A stretch of DNA of 17,286 nucleotides from Clostridium sp. CAG:594 (GTDB lineage: Bacteria; Bacillota_I; Bacilli_A; RF39; UBA660). The notes beneath the pieces were generated by a model. That model was not told where the DNA came from. It ran no database searches and was given only the letters and a program-made list of their open reading frames with translations. Positions 1-7,493 of this stretch are shown here, in pieces. The first letter of the stretch is position 1. Each line of letters opens with the position of its first letter. The DNA is taken from assembly GCA_000434835.1 (NCBI GenBank), contig FR881461.1, forward strand, positions 1-17,286. Direction: 5' to 3'. The position numbers were made by a program, and so were the translations under genes.

Positions 1-527
1 AATTTTTGTTTACTTTTTATATAATCTTTTAAAGTTTTATGATAATCCAAATGATCTCTTGTTATGTTTGTAACTAGCACTGAATCAAATAATAACCCAT
101 ATATTCTATCTTGTTTTAAAGCATGTGATGACACTTCCATAACAACTACCTTACATTTTCTTTTTTTAGCATAATAAAGCATATTATATAAAAGACTAAT
201 TTCTGGCGTTGTATTATCTAATTTAAATACCATATCATCTATATAAAAACCAATGGTTCCTATATAAGCTGTTTTAATTCCAATTAAATTAAGCATTTGA
301 TATATTAAATAACAAGTTGTAGTCTTACCATTAGTACCAGTTATACCAATTAACTTAAGATCTTTTATTTTGTCATAATAGTTATCATATATGAATTTAT
401 TTTCATCACTTACAAACACTATTTCTGATACTTTCTTAAGTAAATTTAAATCTATGTATTTATAATTTTTATTAGTTGCTAAAAATACATCTCCATATCC
501 TACATATTTAGAATTAGTCCATATCAT
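1..527 (-). CDS. murE: MurE-like UDP-N-acetylmuramyl peptide ligase, 5' part only
   Basis: This is the first 175 codons of a Mur ligase; the rest lies beyond the left edge. Mur ligases use ATP to add an amino acid to the UDP-MurNAc peptide precursor of peptidoglycan in the cytoplasm; MurE adds the third residue (lysine or diaminopimelate). Visible motifs are the ATP-binding loop GITGTNGKTT (residues 61-70), TTPE (106-109), EVSSH (131-135) and NITRDHLDYH (154-163), the MurE pattern. The start is the ATG at 527-525, preceded by AGGGGTGAT, with an in-frame stop just upstream. The region before the ATP loop is about 60 residues, shorter than the roughly 100 usual in MurE, so the N-terminal UDP-binding domain is reduced. 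The substrate amino acid cannot be judged because the C-terminal domain is missing. The gene follows a lytic transglycosylase gene by about 80 bases. Confidence 0.85.
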   Translation of the reverse strand, partial: MIWTNSKYVGYGDVFLATNKNYKYIDLNLLKKVSEIVFVSDENKFIYDNYYDKIKDLKLIGITGTNGKTTTCYLIYQMLNLIGIKTAYIGTIGFYIDDMVFKLDNTTPEISLLYNMLYYAKKRKCKVVVMEVSSHALKQDRIYGLLFDSVLVTNITRDHLDYHKTLKDYIKSKQK

Positions 528-578
528 TAAAACTAATCACCCCTATAGTTATTTATGTAAAATAAAGAAATATGTAAC

Positions 579-606
579 AAAAAAAGAATAATTAATTTTA
601 TTCTTT
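579..606 (-). terminator. U-tailed hairpin after the lytic transglycosylase gene
   Basis: On the minus strand AAAGAATAA (606-598) pairs perfectly with TTATTCTTT (591-583) around a 6-base loop, and T continues to 579. The stem is nine A/T-rich pairs and overlaps the stop codon of the transglycosylase gene. It probably separates that gene from murE, although the all-weak stem may leak. Confidence 0.55.
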
Positions 607-1729
607 ATCTTGATTTGGAATTTTTTACGTTGTTATCATATCTTAATACGTGTTCTAGGTAAAACGAGTCACCCGGATAAGAAGAATTCCTAAAGGAAAG
701 CCAGCCTAAATCATCCGAATTTATTACTTCATCATAAGTTTTGCCACATGATAAGCAGTAAGCATTAAGTATTTTATTTACGCTAGAAGGTCCCATGTTA
801 TAGGATTGTATTGCTAACGGATAATTATCTTTCATTTGTTTTAAGTAATTTTGAAATATCGCACAACCTACCTTTATGTTAAAAGAAACATCTCTTAAAT
901 TATCTAATGTTATATGTATTTTTTCTTTACTATTAGTATCATAATTATATACTTCTAAATCTTTACCGTCCCATACTGATGCCTGCACTTGCATAAGGCC
1001 TATTGCACCACCTGGGTCTATAGTATCAGAATGAACTCCTCTTTCTTGCGTTGCGATAGCTAAAATAACCGAAGGCAAAACGCCATACATATTAGCATAC
1101 TTTTCTATTATGTCATAATATAATTCCTTAGTTTTATTTGCTTTTTCACTTTCAGATTCATCTTCTATTTGAAGATTAGATATCACGCCCGCTTTAAGAA
1201 CATTATTATTTTTGGTTTCCTCATAATCTTTTTTATCAGCATCTTTTTTATCAGCATTTATTGTGCCAGAATCAATTTTCTTATTTATATCATTATCTAA
1301 AGATGCTGGATTACTATCAACGTAAATAGTGCTATAGCTAGGCTCTACATATGATTCATAACTTTCATGATTCTTATTATTAACCTTATATGCCGCAACA
1401 CTTATGATACTTGAAATAGCAAGAATGCCCGCTACTACTTTGGCTGCATTTTTTGTTTTATCACAAAGTTTATATGATTTCAATTTATTAAAAATAAAAT
1501 CAAATCTTGAATCATTTTGAAAGTAATAATAATCTTTTAAAATGACTTTTAATTTGCCAATAAAACACTCTAAATCATCACCATTAAAATAAATATTATG
1601 AACGTTAATATCCCTTTTATTAAACTCATCTAACATTTTATTCAAGTCATCTTTTTGAACAGCCTCAAATTTATTATCATAATATGTCGCTGATATTCCA
1701 TATTTATGCATTATTGTTAATTCGCTCAT
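605..1729 (-). CDS. Membrane-anchored lytic transglycosylase (SLT domain, GH23 type)
   Basis: The predicted protein has 374 residues. A cytoplasmic-looking N-terminal region (1-94) is followed by one membrane segment (about 95-115), a charged linker rich in Lys, Asp and Ser (117-200) and an SLT catalytic domain (about 203-360). The SLT signatures are ATQERG with the likely catalytic Glu229, GAIGLMQVQ (241-249) and SYNMGPSSV (309-317). Enzymes of this family cleave the MurNAc-GlcNAc bond of peptidoglycan, leaving 1,6-anhydro ends. The topology puts the catalytic domain outside the cell. The first 94 residues match no domain I recognise and are longer than a simple anchor needs. The ATG start at 1729 has GGTGAT just upstream. 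The gene appears to have its own promoter and terminator and lies upstream of murE, so a role in wall growth or turnover is likely. Confidence 0.85.
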   Translation of the reverse strand: MSELTIMHKYGISATYYDNKFEAVQKDDLNKMLDEFNKRDINVHNIYFNGDDLECFIGKLKVILKDYYYFQNDSRFDFIFNKLKSYKLCDKTKNAAKVVAGILAISSIISVAAYKVNNKNHESYESYVEPSYSTIYVDSNPASLDNDINKKIDSGTINADKKDADKKDYEETKNNNVLKAGVISNLQIEDESESEKANKTKELYYDIIEKYANMYGVLPSVILAIATQERGVHSDTIDPGGAIGLMQVQASVWDGKDLEVYNYDTNSKEKIHITLDNLRDVSFNIKVGCAIFQNYLKQMKDNYPLAIQSYNMGPSSVNKILNAYCLSCGKTYDEVINSDDLGWLSFRNSSYPGDSFYLEHVLRYDNNVKNSKSR

Positions 1730-1746
1730 TTATAATCACCAAATAT

Positions 1747-1832
1747 AGTATAACAAATTATAGTTCGTCAAAGCAAAAACCATATAATATTTTTACACTT
1801 TTTTACAATAAAAATATCTAAATATTATAACA
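1747..1832 (-). promoter_or_regulatory. Two candidate promoters for the lytic transglycosylase gene
   Basis: The nearer site has TTGCTT (1776-1771), an 18-base spacer and an extended -10, TGT followed by TATACT (1752-1747). It would give a leader of only a few bases before the ribosome site. The farther site has a perfect extended -10, TGT followed by TATAAT (1829-1824), but a poor -35. Both lie on the minus strand between the upstream terminator and the start codon. Confidence 0.5.
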
Positions 1833-1837
1833 AATTT

Positions 1838-1880
1838 AAAAAGCTAGCGTAAAATTAATTACTGCTAGCTAACTTTTTTT
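1838..1880 (-). terminator. Bidirectional terminator between metG and the transglycosylase gene
   Basis: Arms at 1842-1852 and 1859-1870 (AGCTAGCGTAA against TTACTGCTAGCT) form an 11-bp stem with one bulged base and a 6-base loop. Read on the minus strand, the stem is followed by a run of five T. Read on the plus strand it is followed by AAC and seven T. It would end metG transcription. No gene converging from the left was found, so plus-strand use may only block antisense RNA. The preceding stretch 1881-1915 holds a locally G/C-richer patch of unknown meaning. Confidence 0.6.
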
Positions 1881-1956
1881 AAGCCTCAATTTAATGGCTG
1901 GGTTCACCGCTTTTTAAAACATAATTTCTTATGTGATTAAATAATAATATATATTA

Positions 1957-3507
1957 TTAATTATTTTCTTCTATTTCCTTTAGTTTCTTTTCTTTATCTA
2001 TTCTTTGGAATAACACTTCTGGTTTCATATTGTTATAAGAGTTATTTTCATTAAACTCTAGTGATGTAACAGTAGTATTTAATTGTTTTAATATTTCTTT
2101 AGAAGTATTAGTTAAGAAAGGTGTAAGATGGTTTGCACATACTCTAATAGATTCAAGTAAATTATATAAAACTGTTTCTAATCTATCTTTTTTATCTTCT
2201 TCCTTAGCTAAAGACCAAGGCATAGTTTCATCAATGTATTTATTTGATCTTCTTAAAACTTCAAATATTTCATCTAATGCAAAACCAATTTCTAACTTGT
2301 CCATTCTCTTTTCTACTTTACCATCTAAATCATTTATCATATCTATTAATTCTTTATCTAAATCATCACATACTTTTTTATTAGCAACTTGTCCATCAAA
2401 GTATTTGTTAGCCATTGATATTGTTCTGTTAACTAAATTACCTAGTGTATTTGCTAAATCAGTATTGGTTCTTTCTATTAATAGTTCGTAAGTTAAGTTA
2501 CCATCATTTGCAAATGGAATTTCATGTAAAACATAATATCTAACAGCATCTACTCCGAATAAATCTACTAAGTTATCTGCATATATTGCATTTCCTCTTG
2601 ATTTACCTATTTTATCATTATTAGTAAGTAACCAAGGATGACCAAATACTTGTTTTGGAAGCTCTAAATCTAAGCTCCATAAAAAGCAAGGCCAGTATAT
2701 AGTGTGAAATCTTATTATATCTTTACCAATTAAGTGTAAATCAGCAGGCCACCACTTATTAAACTCACTAGATGAACCATCTGGATCATATCCAATGTTT
2801 GTTATATAGTTTGTTAAAGCATCAAGCCAAACGTACACAACGTGTTTAGGATCTATGTCAACTGGTATTCCCCAATCAAATGAAGTTCTAGATACACATA
2901 AATCTTGAAGACCTGGTTTGATAAAATTATTAAGCATTTCGTTTTTTCTTGACTCTGGTTGTATAAAGTTTGGATGCTCTTCTATGTATTTTACTAATCT
3001 ATCTTGATACTTAGATAGTTTAAAGAAGTATGCTTCTTCTTTTTTTTCTTCAACTTCTCTTCCGCAGTCAGGACATTTACCGTTTACTAACTGACTTTCT
3101 GTCCAAAACGATTCACAAGGTGTACAGTAAAGCCCAGAATACTCTCCCTTATAAATATCACCTTTATCATACATTTTATCAAATATTTTTTGAACTATTT
3201 TTTCGTGATGAGGATCAGTTGTCCTAACAAATTTATCATAAGATGTATTCATAATATCCCATATTCTTTTAATTTCAGTAGATACTTCATCTACAAACTC
3301 TTTTGGGCTAATACCTCTTTCCTTAGCCTTTAACTCTATTTTTTCACCATGTTCATCAGTTCCAGTTTGAAAGTATACATCAAAACCTTTTTGTCTTTTG
3401 TATCTTGCAATAGCGTCCGCTAAAACAATTTCATATGTATTTCCAATATGAGGTTTACCTGATGTATATGCTATTGCAGTTGATATATAATATTTTTTCT
3501 TTTCCAT
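1957..3507 (-). CDS. metG: Methionyl-tRNA synthetase (short form)
   Basis: This cytoplasmic class I synthetase charges tRNA-Met, both initiator and elongator, with methionine using ATP. The 516-residue protein has the HIGH motif as HIGN (20-23), a zinc knuckle with Cys128, Cys131, Cys145 and Cys148, and the tRNA-selective motif region FHTIYWPCF (267-275). The KMSKS loop is present as KIGKS (299-303), which departs at two of five positions. A helical anticodon-binding domain fills about 345-480. The protein ends there and lacks the C-terminal Trbp111/EMAP-like tRNA-binding domain carried by longer bacterial forms. The ATG start at 3507 lies 5 bases after the Nudix gene, and its AGGAGAG ribosome site overlaps the last codons of that gene, so translation is probably coupled. 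The pair is read through a T-box leader, the usual control for a synthetase gene in Bacillota. Confidence 0.96.
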   Translation of the reverse strand: MEKKKYYISTAIAYTSGKPHIGNTYEIVLADAIARYKRQKGFDVYFQTGTDEHGEKIELKAKERGISPKEFVDEVSTEIKRIWDIMNTSYDKFVRTTDPHHEKIVQKIFDKMYDKGDIYKGEYSGLYCTPCESFWTESQLVNGKCPDCGREVEEKKEEAYFFKLSKYQDRLVKYIEEHPNFIQPESRKNEMLNNFIKPGLQDLCVSRTSFDWGIPVDIDPKHVVYVWLDALTNYITNIGYDPDGSSSEFNKWWPADLHLIGKDIIRFHTIYWPCFLWSLDLELPKQVFGHPWLLTNNDKIGKSRGNAIYADNLVDLFGVDAVRYYVLHEIPFANDGNLTYELLIERTNTDLANTLGNLVNRTISMANKYFDGQVANKKVCDDLDKELIDMINDLDGKVEKRMDKLEIGFALDEIFEVLRRSNKYIDETMPWSLAKEEDKKDRLETVLYNLLESIRVCANHLTPFLTNTSKEILKQLNTTVTSLEFNENNSYNNMKPEVLFQRIDKEKKLKEIEENN

Positions 3508-3512
3508 AATTT

Positions 3513-3959
3513 CTACTCTCCTTTATACATTCTATTATTTTTATAATTATTAATTATTGTTTTACTAGGCTCACATAATTTATCTGGCAAATCATCTAAA
3601 TCACAGAATCTATAATCCACGTGTTCTAAAGTTTTGCCTAAGTCTATAATGCCTTTATAGCTATCTGCTAAAAGACCTATCGTTAAGAAATGATTATACT
3701 GGTTAATATCATCACTAACAGATATAACTTTTACATCTTCTATTGTTAAATTAACTTCTTCTTTAACCTTTCTTTTTGCAGCATCTATTATGGTCTTTCC
3801 ATAACCTACCTTACCAGCTGGAAGAGTCCAAGTACCTTCTAGATGCATATCACTTTTAGCAAGATCTGGATTACTATTTCTTAAAATAAGAAGAACTTTT
3901 CCATCACTATCAAGCACCATAACCCCAATACCTACGCCAGGCATTTTAAATTTTTCCAT
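3513..3959 (-). CDS. Nudix-fold protein with a degenerate Nudix box
   Basis: Nudix proteins normally hydrolyse nucleoside diphosphates linked to another group, using Mg ions held by GX5EX7REUXEEXGU. Here (149-residue numbering from the TTG described below) the region begins LPAGKVGYGKTI and continues RKVKEEVNL. Gly50, Arg64 and the metal-binding pair Glu68-Glu69 remain. The first Glu is Lys56, the Glu of the RE pair is Lys65, and the final Gly is Asn. Catalysis is therefore uncertain; a binding or sensing role is possible. The rest of the fold looks normal for the family, including the GTWTLPAG strand. I chose the ATG at 3959 because AGGAGA lies six bases before it; a TTG three bases upstream is in frame but worse placed. 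It is the first gene after the T-box leader and is followed at 5 bases by metG, so it should respond to uncharged tRNA, probably tRNA-Met. Confidence 0.8.
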   Translation of the reverse strand: MEKFKMPGVGIGVMVLDSDGKVLLILRNSNPDLAKSDMHLEGTWTLPAGKVGYGKTIIDAAKRKVKEEVNLTIEDVKVISVSDDINQYNHFLTIGLLADSYKGIIDLGKTLEHVDYRFCDLDDLPDKLCEPSKTIINNYKNNRMYKGE

Positions 3960-3979
3960 CAAAAGTCTCCTTTCAAAAT

Positions 3980-4008
3980 AAAAAAAATCATCCTTGTTAA
4001 AGGACGAT
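3980..4008 (-). terminator. Intrinsic terminator of the T-box leader
   Basis: ATCGTCCTT (4008-4000) pairs with AAGGATGAT (3995-3987) as nine pairs including one G-U, with a TAAC loop, followed by an unbroken T run to 3980. Its 5' arm shares CCTT with the antiterminator, so the two structures exclude each other, as expected for a T-box switch. Confidence 0.92.
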
Positions 4009-4206
4009 TATAACCGCGGTACCACCTTAATTCATATATAAATATATATGCTCTTGTGCTATAACGTAGCTACCGTTTCAACCTAATTATTCAGTTAAAA
4101 AGCTCCAGAACCATTTATATAGTTATTATCTATTACGCACTTTCACCATTTATGCGCTCTCTTATTAATAGTTTTACCTTTTTCTTTCCTTCATTGCCTT
4201 TAAAAC
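3980..4206 (-). promoter_or_regulatory. T-box riboswitch, probably tRNA-Met responsive
   Basis: The minus-strand leader shows the T-box order. Stem I closes by AAAGGC (from about 4202) with GCTTTT near 4120. A distal helix pairs CTATTA with TAATAG and carries an AGAGAG bulge and a GGTGAAA-type apical loop. The T-box sequence AAGGTGGTACCGCGG (4028-4014) is nearly canonical, and AAGG with the later CCTT would form the antiterminator. UGGU would pair with a tRNA end carrying discriminator A, which fits tRNA-Met but also many others. An ATG at 4114-4112, followed by G, sits where the specifier codon is expected; this reading is my inference. The leader precedes the Nudix and metG genes. Confidence 0.93.
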
Positions 4207-4212
4207 AAGTAA

Positions 4213-4241
4213 ATTATAACACATTATTTATTATATTTCAA
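4213..4241 (-). promoter_or_regulatory. Promoter of the T-box, Nudix and metG unit
   Basis: TTGAAA (4241-4236), a 17-base spacer and TATAAT (4218-4213), with TGT immediately before the -10, make a near-consensus extended sigma-A promoter. It begins only 12 bases beyond the stop of the HAD phosphatase gene. Transcription would start near 4206. Confidence 0.8.
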
Positions 4242-4252
4242 ATATATAAATA

Positions 4253-5059
4253 TTATAATTTTTCTTCTATAATATTCTCAAGTAAATAAGCTACACCATC
4301 TTCTGCACATGACTTAGTTATAAAACCTGCCTTTTGCTTTAATTCAAACATAGCATTATCAACGCAAACGTTTAGACCTTCATCAAAAAACATAGGAAGG
4401 TCATTTAAATCGTCACCAACTCTTACGGTATCTTTTAATGGTACGTTTAAATATTTACACATTTTAAGTACACCATCACCCTTATTAGAACCTAAAGGAA
4501 CTATATCAAGCCAGTAATTTTTATTATTAATAAAGTTATTATCATATAAAGCTCTACTCTTATTAATAACTGATAAATCTTTCATCTCGCTTATAATCTT
4601 TTCTATATCAAGTATTTTTTCTTTATCTGGCCCATATATAACTACCTGGGTTGCATCTATATTATCATATAGTGTTTTATCTAAAGACGTAAATATAGTT
4701 TGGTTAATTAATGCATCTTTATTTACTAAGTCTTTAGAAGTTGAAGTAATAATAAACTTAAAATCATTTATGCTACAAATTTCATATAATTTCTTTAAAT
4801 GTTCATATTCTATTTTATTAGCATATAAAACCTTTTCTTTTTCAAGATCATATATTATTGAACCATTAGTACATACAATATATCTTACACCTTTTATTTG
4901 TTTTGCAATTAGTTTTGTATAAGATACACTTCTTCCGCTTGTCAAAATAAATGTTCCACCAAGCTTTATGTAACGTTCTATTAAATCAATGTTTTTTCTT
5001 GATATAACGCCCTCTATTGCAAGCGTTCTATCTATGTCAGAAAATACTATCTTTTTCAT
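4253..5059 (-). CDS. Cof-type HAD phosphatase (HAD superfamily IIB)
   Basis: The 268-residue soluble protein carries all four HAD motifs. Motif I is SDIDRT, with nucleophile Asp8 and acid/base Asp10. Motif II is TSGR (40-43), motif III is SNKGDG with Lys193, and motif IV is VGDDLNDLPMF with Asp216 and Asp217. The region between motifs II and III (about 80-185) fits the C2B cap of Cof/YidA-type sugar or cofactor phosphatases. Substrates in this family are broad and cannot be read from sequence. The ATG start at 5059 has a strong TAAGGAGG ribosome site and lies 9 bases after the P-type ATPase stop. The two genes are therefore very likely cotranscribed, with no terminator between them. The motif I loop has Arg where Gly is most common. 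Confidence 0.9.
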   Translation of the reverse strand: MKKIVFSDIDRTLAIEGVISRKNIDLIERYIKLGGTFILTSGRSVSYTKLIAKQIKGVRYIVCTNGSIIYDLEKEKVLYANKIEYEHLKKLYEICSINDFKFIITSTSKDLVNKDALINQTIFTSLDKTLYDNIDATQVVIYGPDKEKILDIEKIISEMKDLSVINKSRALYDNNFINNKNYWLDIVPLGSNKGDGVLKMCKYLNVPLKDTVRVGDDLNDLPMFFDEGLNVCVDNAMFELKQKAGFITKSCAEDGVAYLLENIIEEKL

Positions 5060-5068
5060 AATGCCTCC

Positions 5069-7396
5069 TTACATAAACCAAGATTTTTTTCTTTCAATAA
5101 CCATGTTAAGTAAGTTAGATAATAACTTAAATAACCTAGTTGATATATACATAAGTGGAAGTAAAATTAAAAGTGAGTTTGGCGTTAATATTTCAAGAGA
5201 AAATATACTTCTACCAATTGGTGTTACTAGTGCTAGAAGAAATATTATACTAAGTATTAAAAGAAGTGATTTTCTAAGCAAATTAAGTGGTTTACTTATT
5301 CTATATATTAGTAAAAGTGCTGTATATGCGGTTATTATAACAGCGCATGTTGAAGTTTGTGTGCCTGGAATTTTAAGTAGGCTTGCTACTAAAACAAGAA
5401 TTAATATGTTCACAACGGTTGTTATACCACTTGGTATTGCCTTTGATACAACGTTTATAAAAAACTTACCCTTAACCCTTAATTTATTTGGCTCTAACGC
5501 TAATATAAACGCTGGAATTCCGATTGTTAAACTGTTAATTAACGTCATTTGAATTGGGATAAAAGGATATGTATAGTTGATGAACAAAAATAATAGTGCT
5601 AGTAAAGATGCATAAATAGTCTTAGATAAAAATAGCGTTGCAGAGCGCTCTACGTTATTAATTGTTCTTCTTCCTTCTTTAACTATTTTTGGCATTGAAT
5701 CAAAATTAGAATCAAGAAGTACTAATTCAGATACGTTTCTTGCGGCATCTGCACCATCACTCATTGCAACACCACAATCCGCTTCTTTAAGCGCTAAAAC
5801 ATCATTTACTCCATCGCCCGTCATAGCAACTACGTGTCCATTTTTTCTAAGTGCTGATATAAGCATCTTTTTTTGATCCGGCTTAACACGAGCAAAAATA
5901 GTATTTTCTTCTACTAAATTATTAATGTCCGTATCTTCTTTTATGTTTCTTAAATCTACAGCACCACTTACCTCTATTCCAACTGTTTTTGCAACATTTT
6001 TGACAGTAGATACACTATCTCCTGATATTACTTTTATATTAACATCGTTTTCCTTAAAGTAATTAAGAGTTATTTCTGCTTCTTTTCTTACTTTATCCCT
6101 TATTAAAATAAGTGCTAAAACATCTTTTTTTCTAGGTAATTTATCATCCTTTATTGCGTCTGTTTTAACTAATACTAAAACTCTATTTAAAGATGAAAAT
6201 TTTTCTATTTCTTTTTCATAAGTTTTTAAATCATCTTCTAAAACAAACTCAGGAGCTCCCATAATATATGAACAATCTTTTAAAATTATTCCTGAATACT
6301 TTCTTTCTGATGAAAAAGGTATTGTTTTTATAGCCTTTTCGTTTGAATTATTTTTATATTTATCATTTATTGCTAAAAACGTTGGATTCTTATCATTAAG
6401 GTTAGTAGATAGCGCTTCCATTGCGTAGTCTATGTCACTTATTTTGTTATTGTTAAGAGGAATTATATCACTTACTTCCATCTTCCCTTCTGTTATTGTT
6501 CCTGTTTTATCTAAGCATAACGTATCTACTCTAGCAAGTGTTTCTATCGCATATAAATCTTGAACTAATACGTTATATTTAGATAGTTTTAAAACGCTTA
6601 TTGCAAGTACCGTTGAAACAAGTAATATTAATCCTTCTGGTATCATACCAACTACTGCCGCAACTACCGTTACAACCGCGTTTTGCGTGGTATTATCAGG
6701 AATTGATAACTGTTTTAATAAAAGAAGTACACCAATTGGTATTAACGCAATTGATACGTATTTTACTATTTTATTTAAAGAGCGCATTATCTCAGAATTT
6801 ATCTCTTTTTTAAGCTTTTTAGCATCACGTGATATAACAGACGTGTAGTTATCTAGTCCAACGTGAATTACTTTTGCCTTTACATTACCACTTACTACGA
6901 AACTACCTGATAGTATTTCATCACCCTTCTTTTTATATATCGTTTTTGACTCACCAGTTATAAAAGATTCGTTAACCTCGCACATTCCATCAACTACTTT
7001 AGAGTCTACAACAACTTGATTTCCTAATTCATAAATTATTAAATCATCTAATACGATATCATTTATATGTATTTCGCGCATTTTAGAGTCACGAATTACC
7101 TTGGCTTTAGAAGATGATATTACTGATAATTTATCTACTATTTTTTTAGCCCTAATTTCCTGAATCGTACTAATTAACGTATTACATACAACAACACCTA
7201 AAAAAAGCAGATTTTTGTATGAACCAACAACTATTATTGCAATACCTAAAACTAAGTTAATAAAGTTAAACAAAGTACAAGTATTTTCTAATAAAATCTG
7301 TTTAACACTCTTACTAGGAGTTGTTGTATCATAATTTACTTTTCCTTGTCTTATTCTTTGTTTTACTTCTTCTTTAGTAAGTCCAGTTAAATTCAT
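5069..7396 (-). CDS. P-type cation-transporting ATPase, ion unknown
   Basis: This 775-residue membrane pump has a complete P-type core. TGES (147-150) marks the actuator domain, IPEGL (252-256) the ion-binding membrane helix, DKTGT the phosphorylation site at Asp296, and TGDGVND (526-532) the hinge of the P domain. The nucleotide-binding loop reads MGAPE (379-383) where KGAPE is usual. About ten membrane segments are visible: a pair near 40-80, a pair near 210-265 and six after 585. There is no heavy-metal-binding N-terminal domain or CPC motif, so it is not a copper or zinc P1B pump. It resembles, from memory, the uncharacterised Firmicute group that includes pneumococcal Exp7. Calcium, magnesium or manganese are possible substrates, but none can be chosen. 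The start has only a weak AGAAAGAAG ribosome site. It is followed by the HAD phosphatase in the same unit. Confidence 0.9.
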   Translation of the reverse strand: MNLTGLTKEEVKQRIRQGKVNYDTTTPSKSVKQILLENTCTLFNFINLVLGIAIIVVGSYKNLLFLGVVVCNTLISTIQEIRAKKIVDKLSVISSSKAKVIRDSKMREIHINDIVLDDLIIYELGNQVVVDSKVVDGMCEVNESFITGESKTIYKKKGDEILSGSFVVSGNVKAKVIHVGLDNYTSVISRDAKKLKKEINSEIMRSLNKIVKYVSIALIPIGVLLLLKQLSIPDNTTQNAVVTVVAAVVGMIPEGLILLVSTVLAISVLKLSKYNVLVQDLYAIETLARVDTLCLDKTGTITEGKMEVSDIIPLNNNKISDIDYAMEALSTNLNDKNPTFLAINDKYKNNSNEKAIKTIPFSSERKYSGIILKDCSYIMGAPEFVLEDDLKTYEKEIEKFSSLNRVLVLVKTDAIKDDKLPRKKDVLALILIRDKVRKEAEITLNYFKENDVNIKVISGDSVSTVKNVAKTVGIEVSGAVDLRNIKEDTDINNLVEENTIFARVKPDQKKMLISALRKNGHVVAMTGDGVNDVLALKEADCGVAMSDGADAARNVSELVLLDSNFDSMPKIVKEGRRTINNVERSATLFLSKTIYASLLALLFLFINYTYPFIPIQMTLINSLTIGIPAFILALEPNKLRVKGKFFINVVSKAIPSGITTVVNILILVLVASLLKIPGTQTSTCAVIITAYTALLLIYRISKPLNLLRKSLLLILSIIFLLALVTPIGRSIFSLEILTPNSLLILLPLMYISTRLFKLLSNLLNMVIERKKSWFM

Positions 7397-7431
7397 AGTA
7401 TATTCATCTTCTTTCTATTGTTACATAAATT

Positions 7432-7459
7432 ATTATACCATTTTTTATATAACTTTAAA
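7432..7459 (-). promoter_or_regulatory. Promoter of the P-type ATPase and HAD unit
   Basis: TATAAT (7437-7432) is preceded directly by TGG, an extended -10. A weak -35, TTTAAA (7459-7454), lies 16 bases upstream. The site is between the preceding terminator and the ATPase start codon. Confidence 0.65.
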
Positions 7460-7460
7460 G

Positions 7461-7493
7461 AAAAAAGACAATATATTTTAAATATATTATCTT
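7461..7493 (-). terminator. Terminator of the unrecognised gene upstream of the ATPase
   Basis: On the minus strand AAGATAATATAT pairs with ATATATTGTCTT (one G-U pair) around a short A/T loop, giving a stem of about twelve pairs. It is followed by T to 7461. The 5' arm contains the stop codon of the gene ending at 7487. Confidence 0.7.

Noticed and set aside
1881..1925. Possible preQ1-type riboswitch because of an AGCC...GGCT stem followed by an A run
   Set aside because: The loop lacks sequence able to pair with the tail to form the required pseudoknot, and no queuosine-related gene follows.
1940..1962. A/T palindrome just after metG
   Set aside because: It pairs perfectly, but only A and T are involved and no T run follows, so it is probably chance in such AT-rich DNA.
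4028..4060. A/T palindrome CATATATA...TATATATG upstream of the T-box sequence
   Set aside because: It is best explained as a stem within the T-box leader rather than a separate operator.
4989..5552. Plus-strand open frame of about 187 codons across the HAD and ATPase boundary
   Set aside because: It is opposite two confidently identified genes; its composition reflects the membrane segments of the ATPase read backwards.
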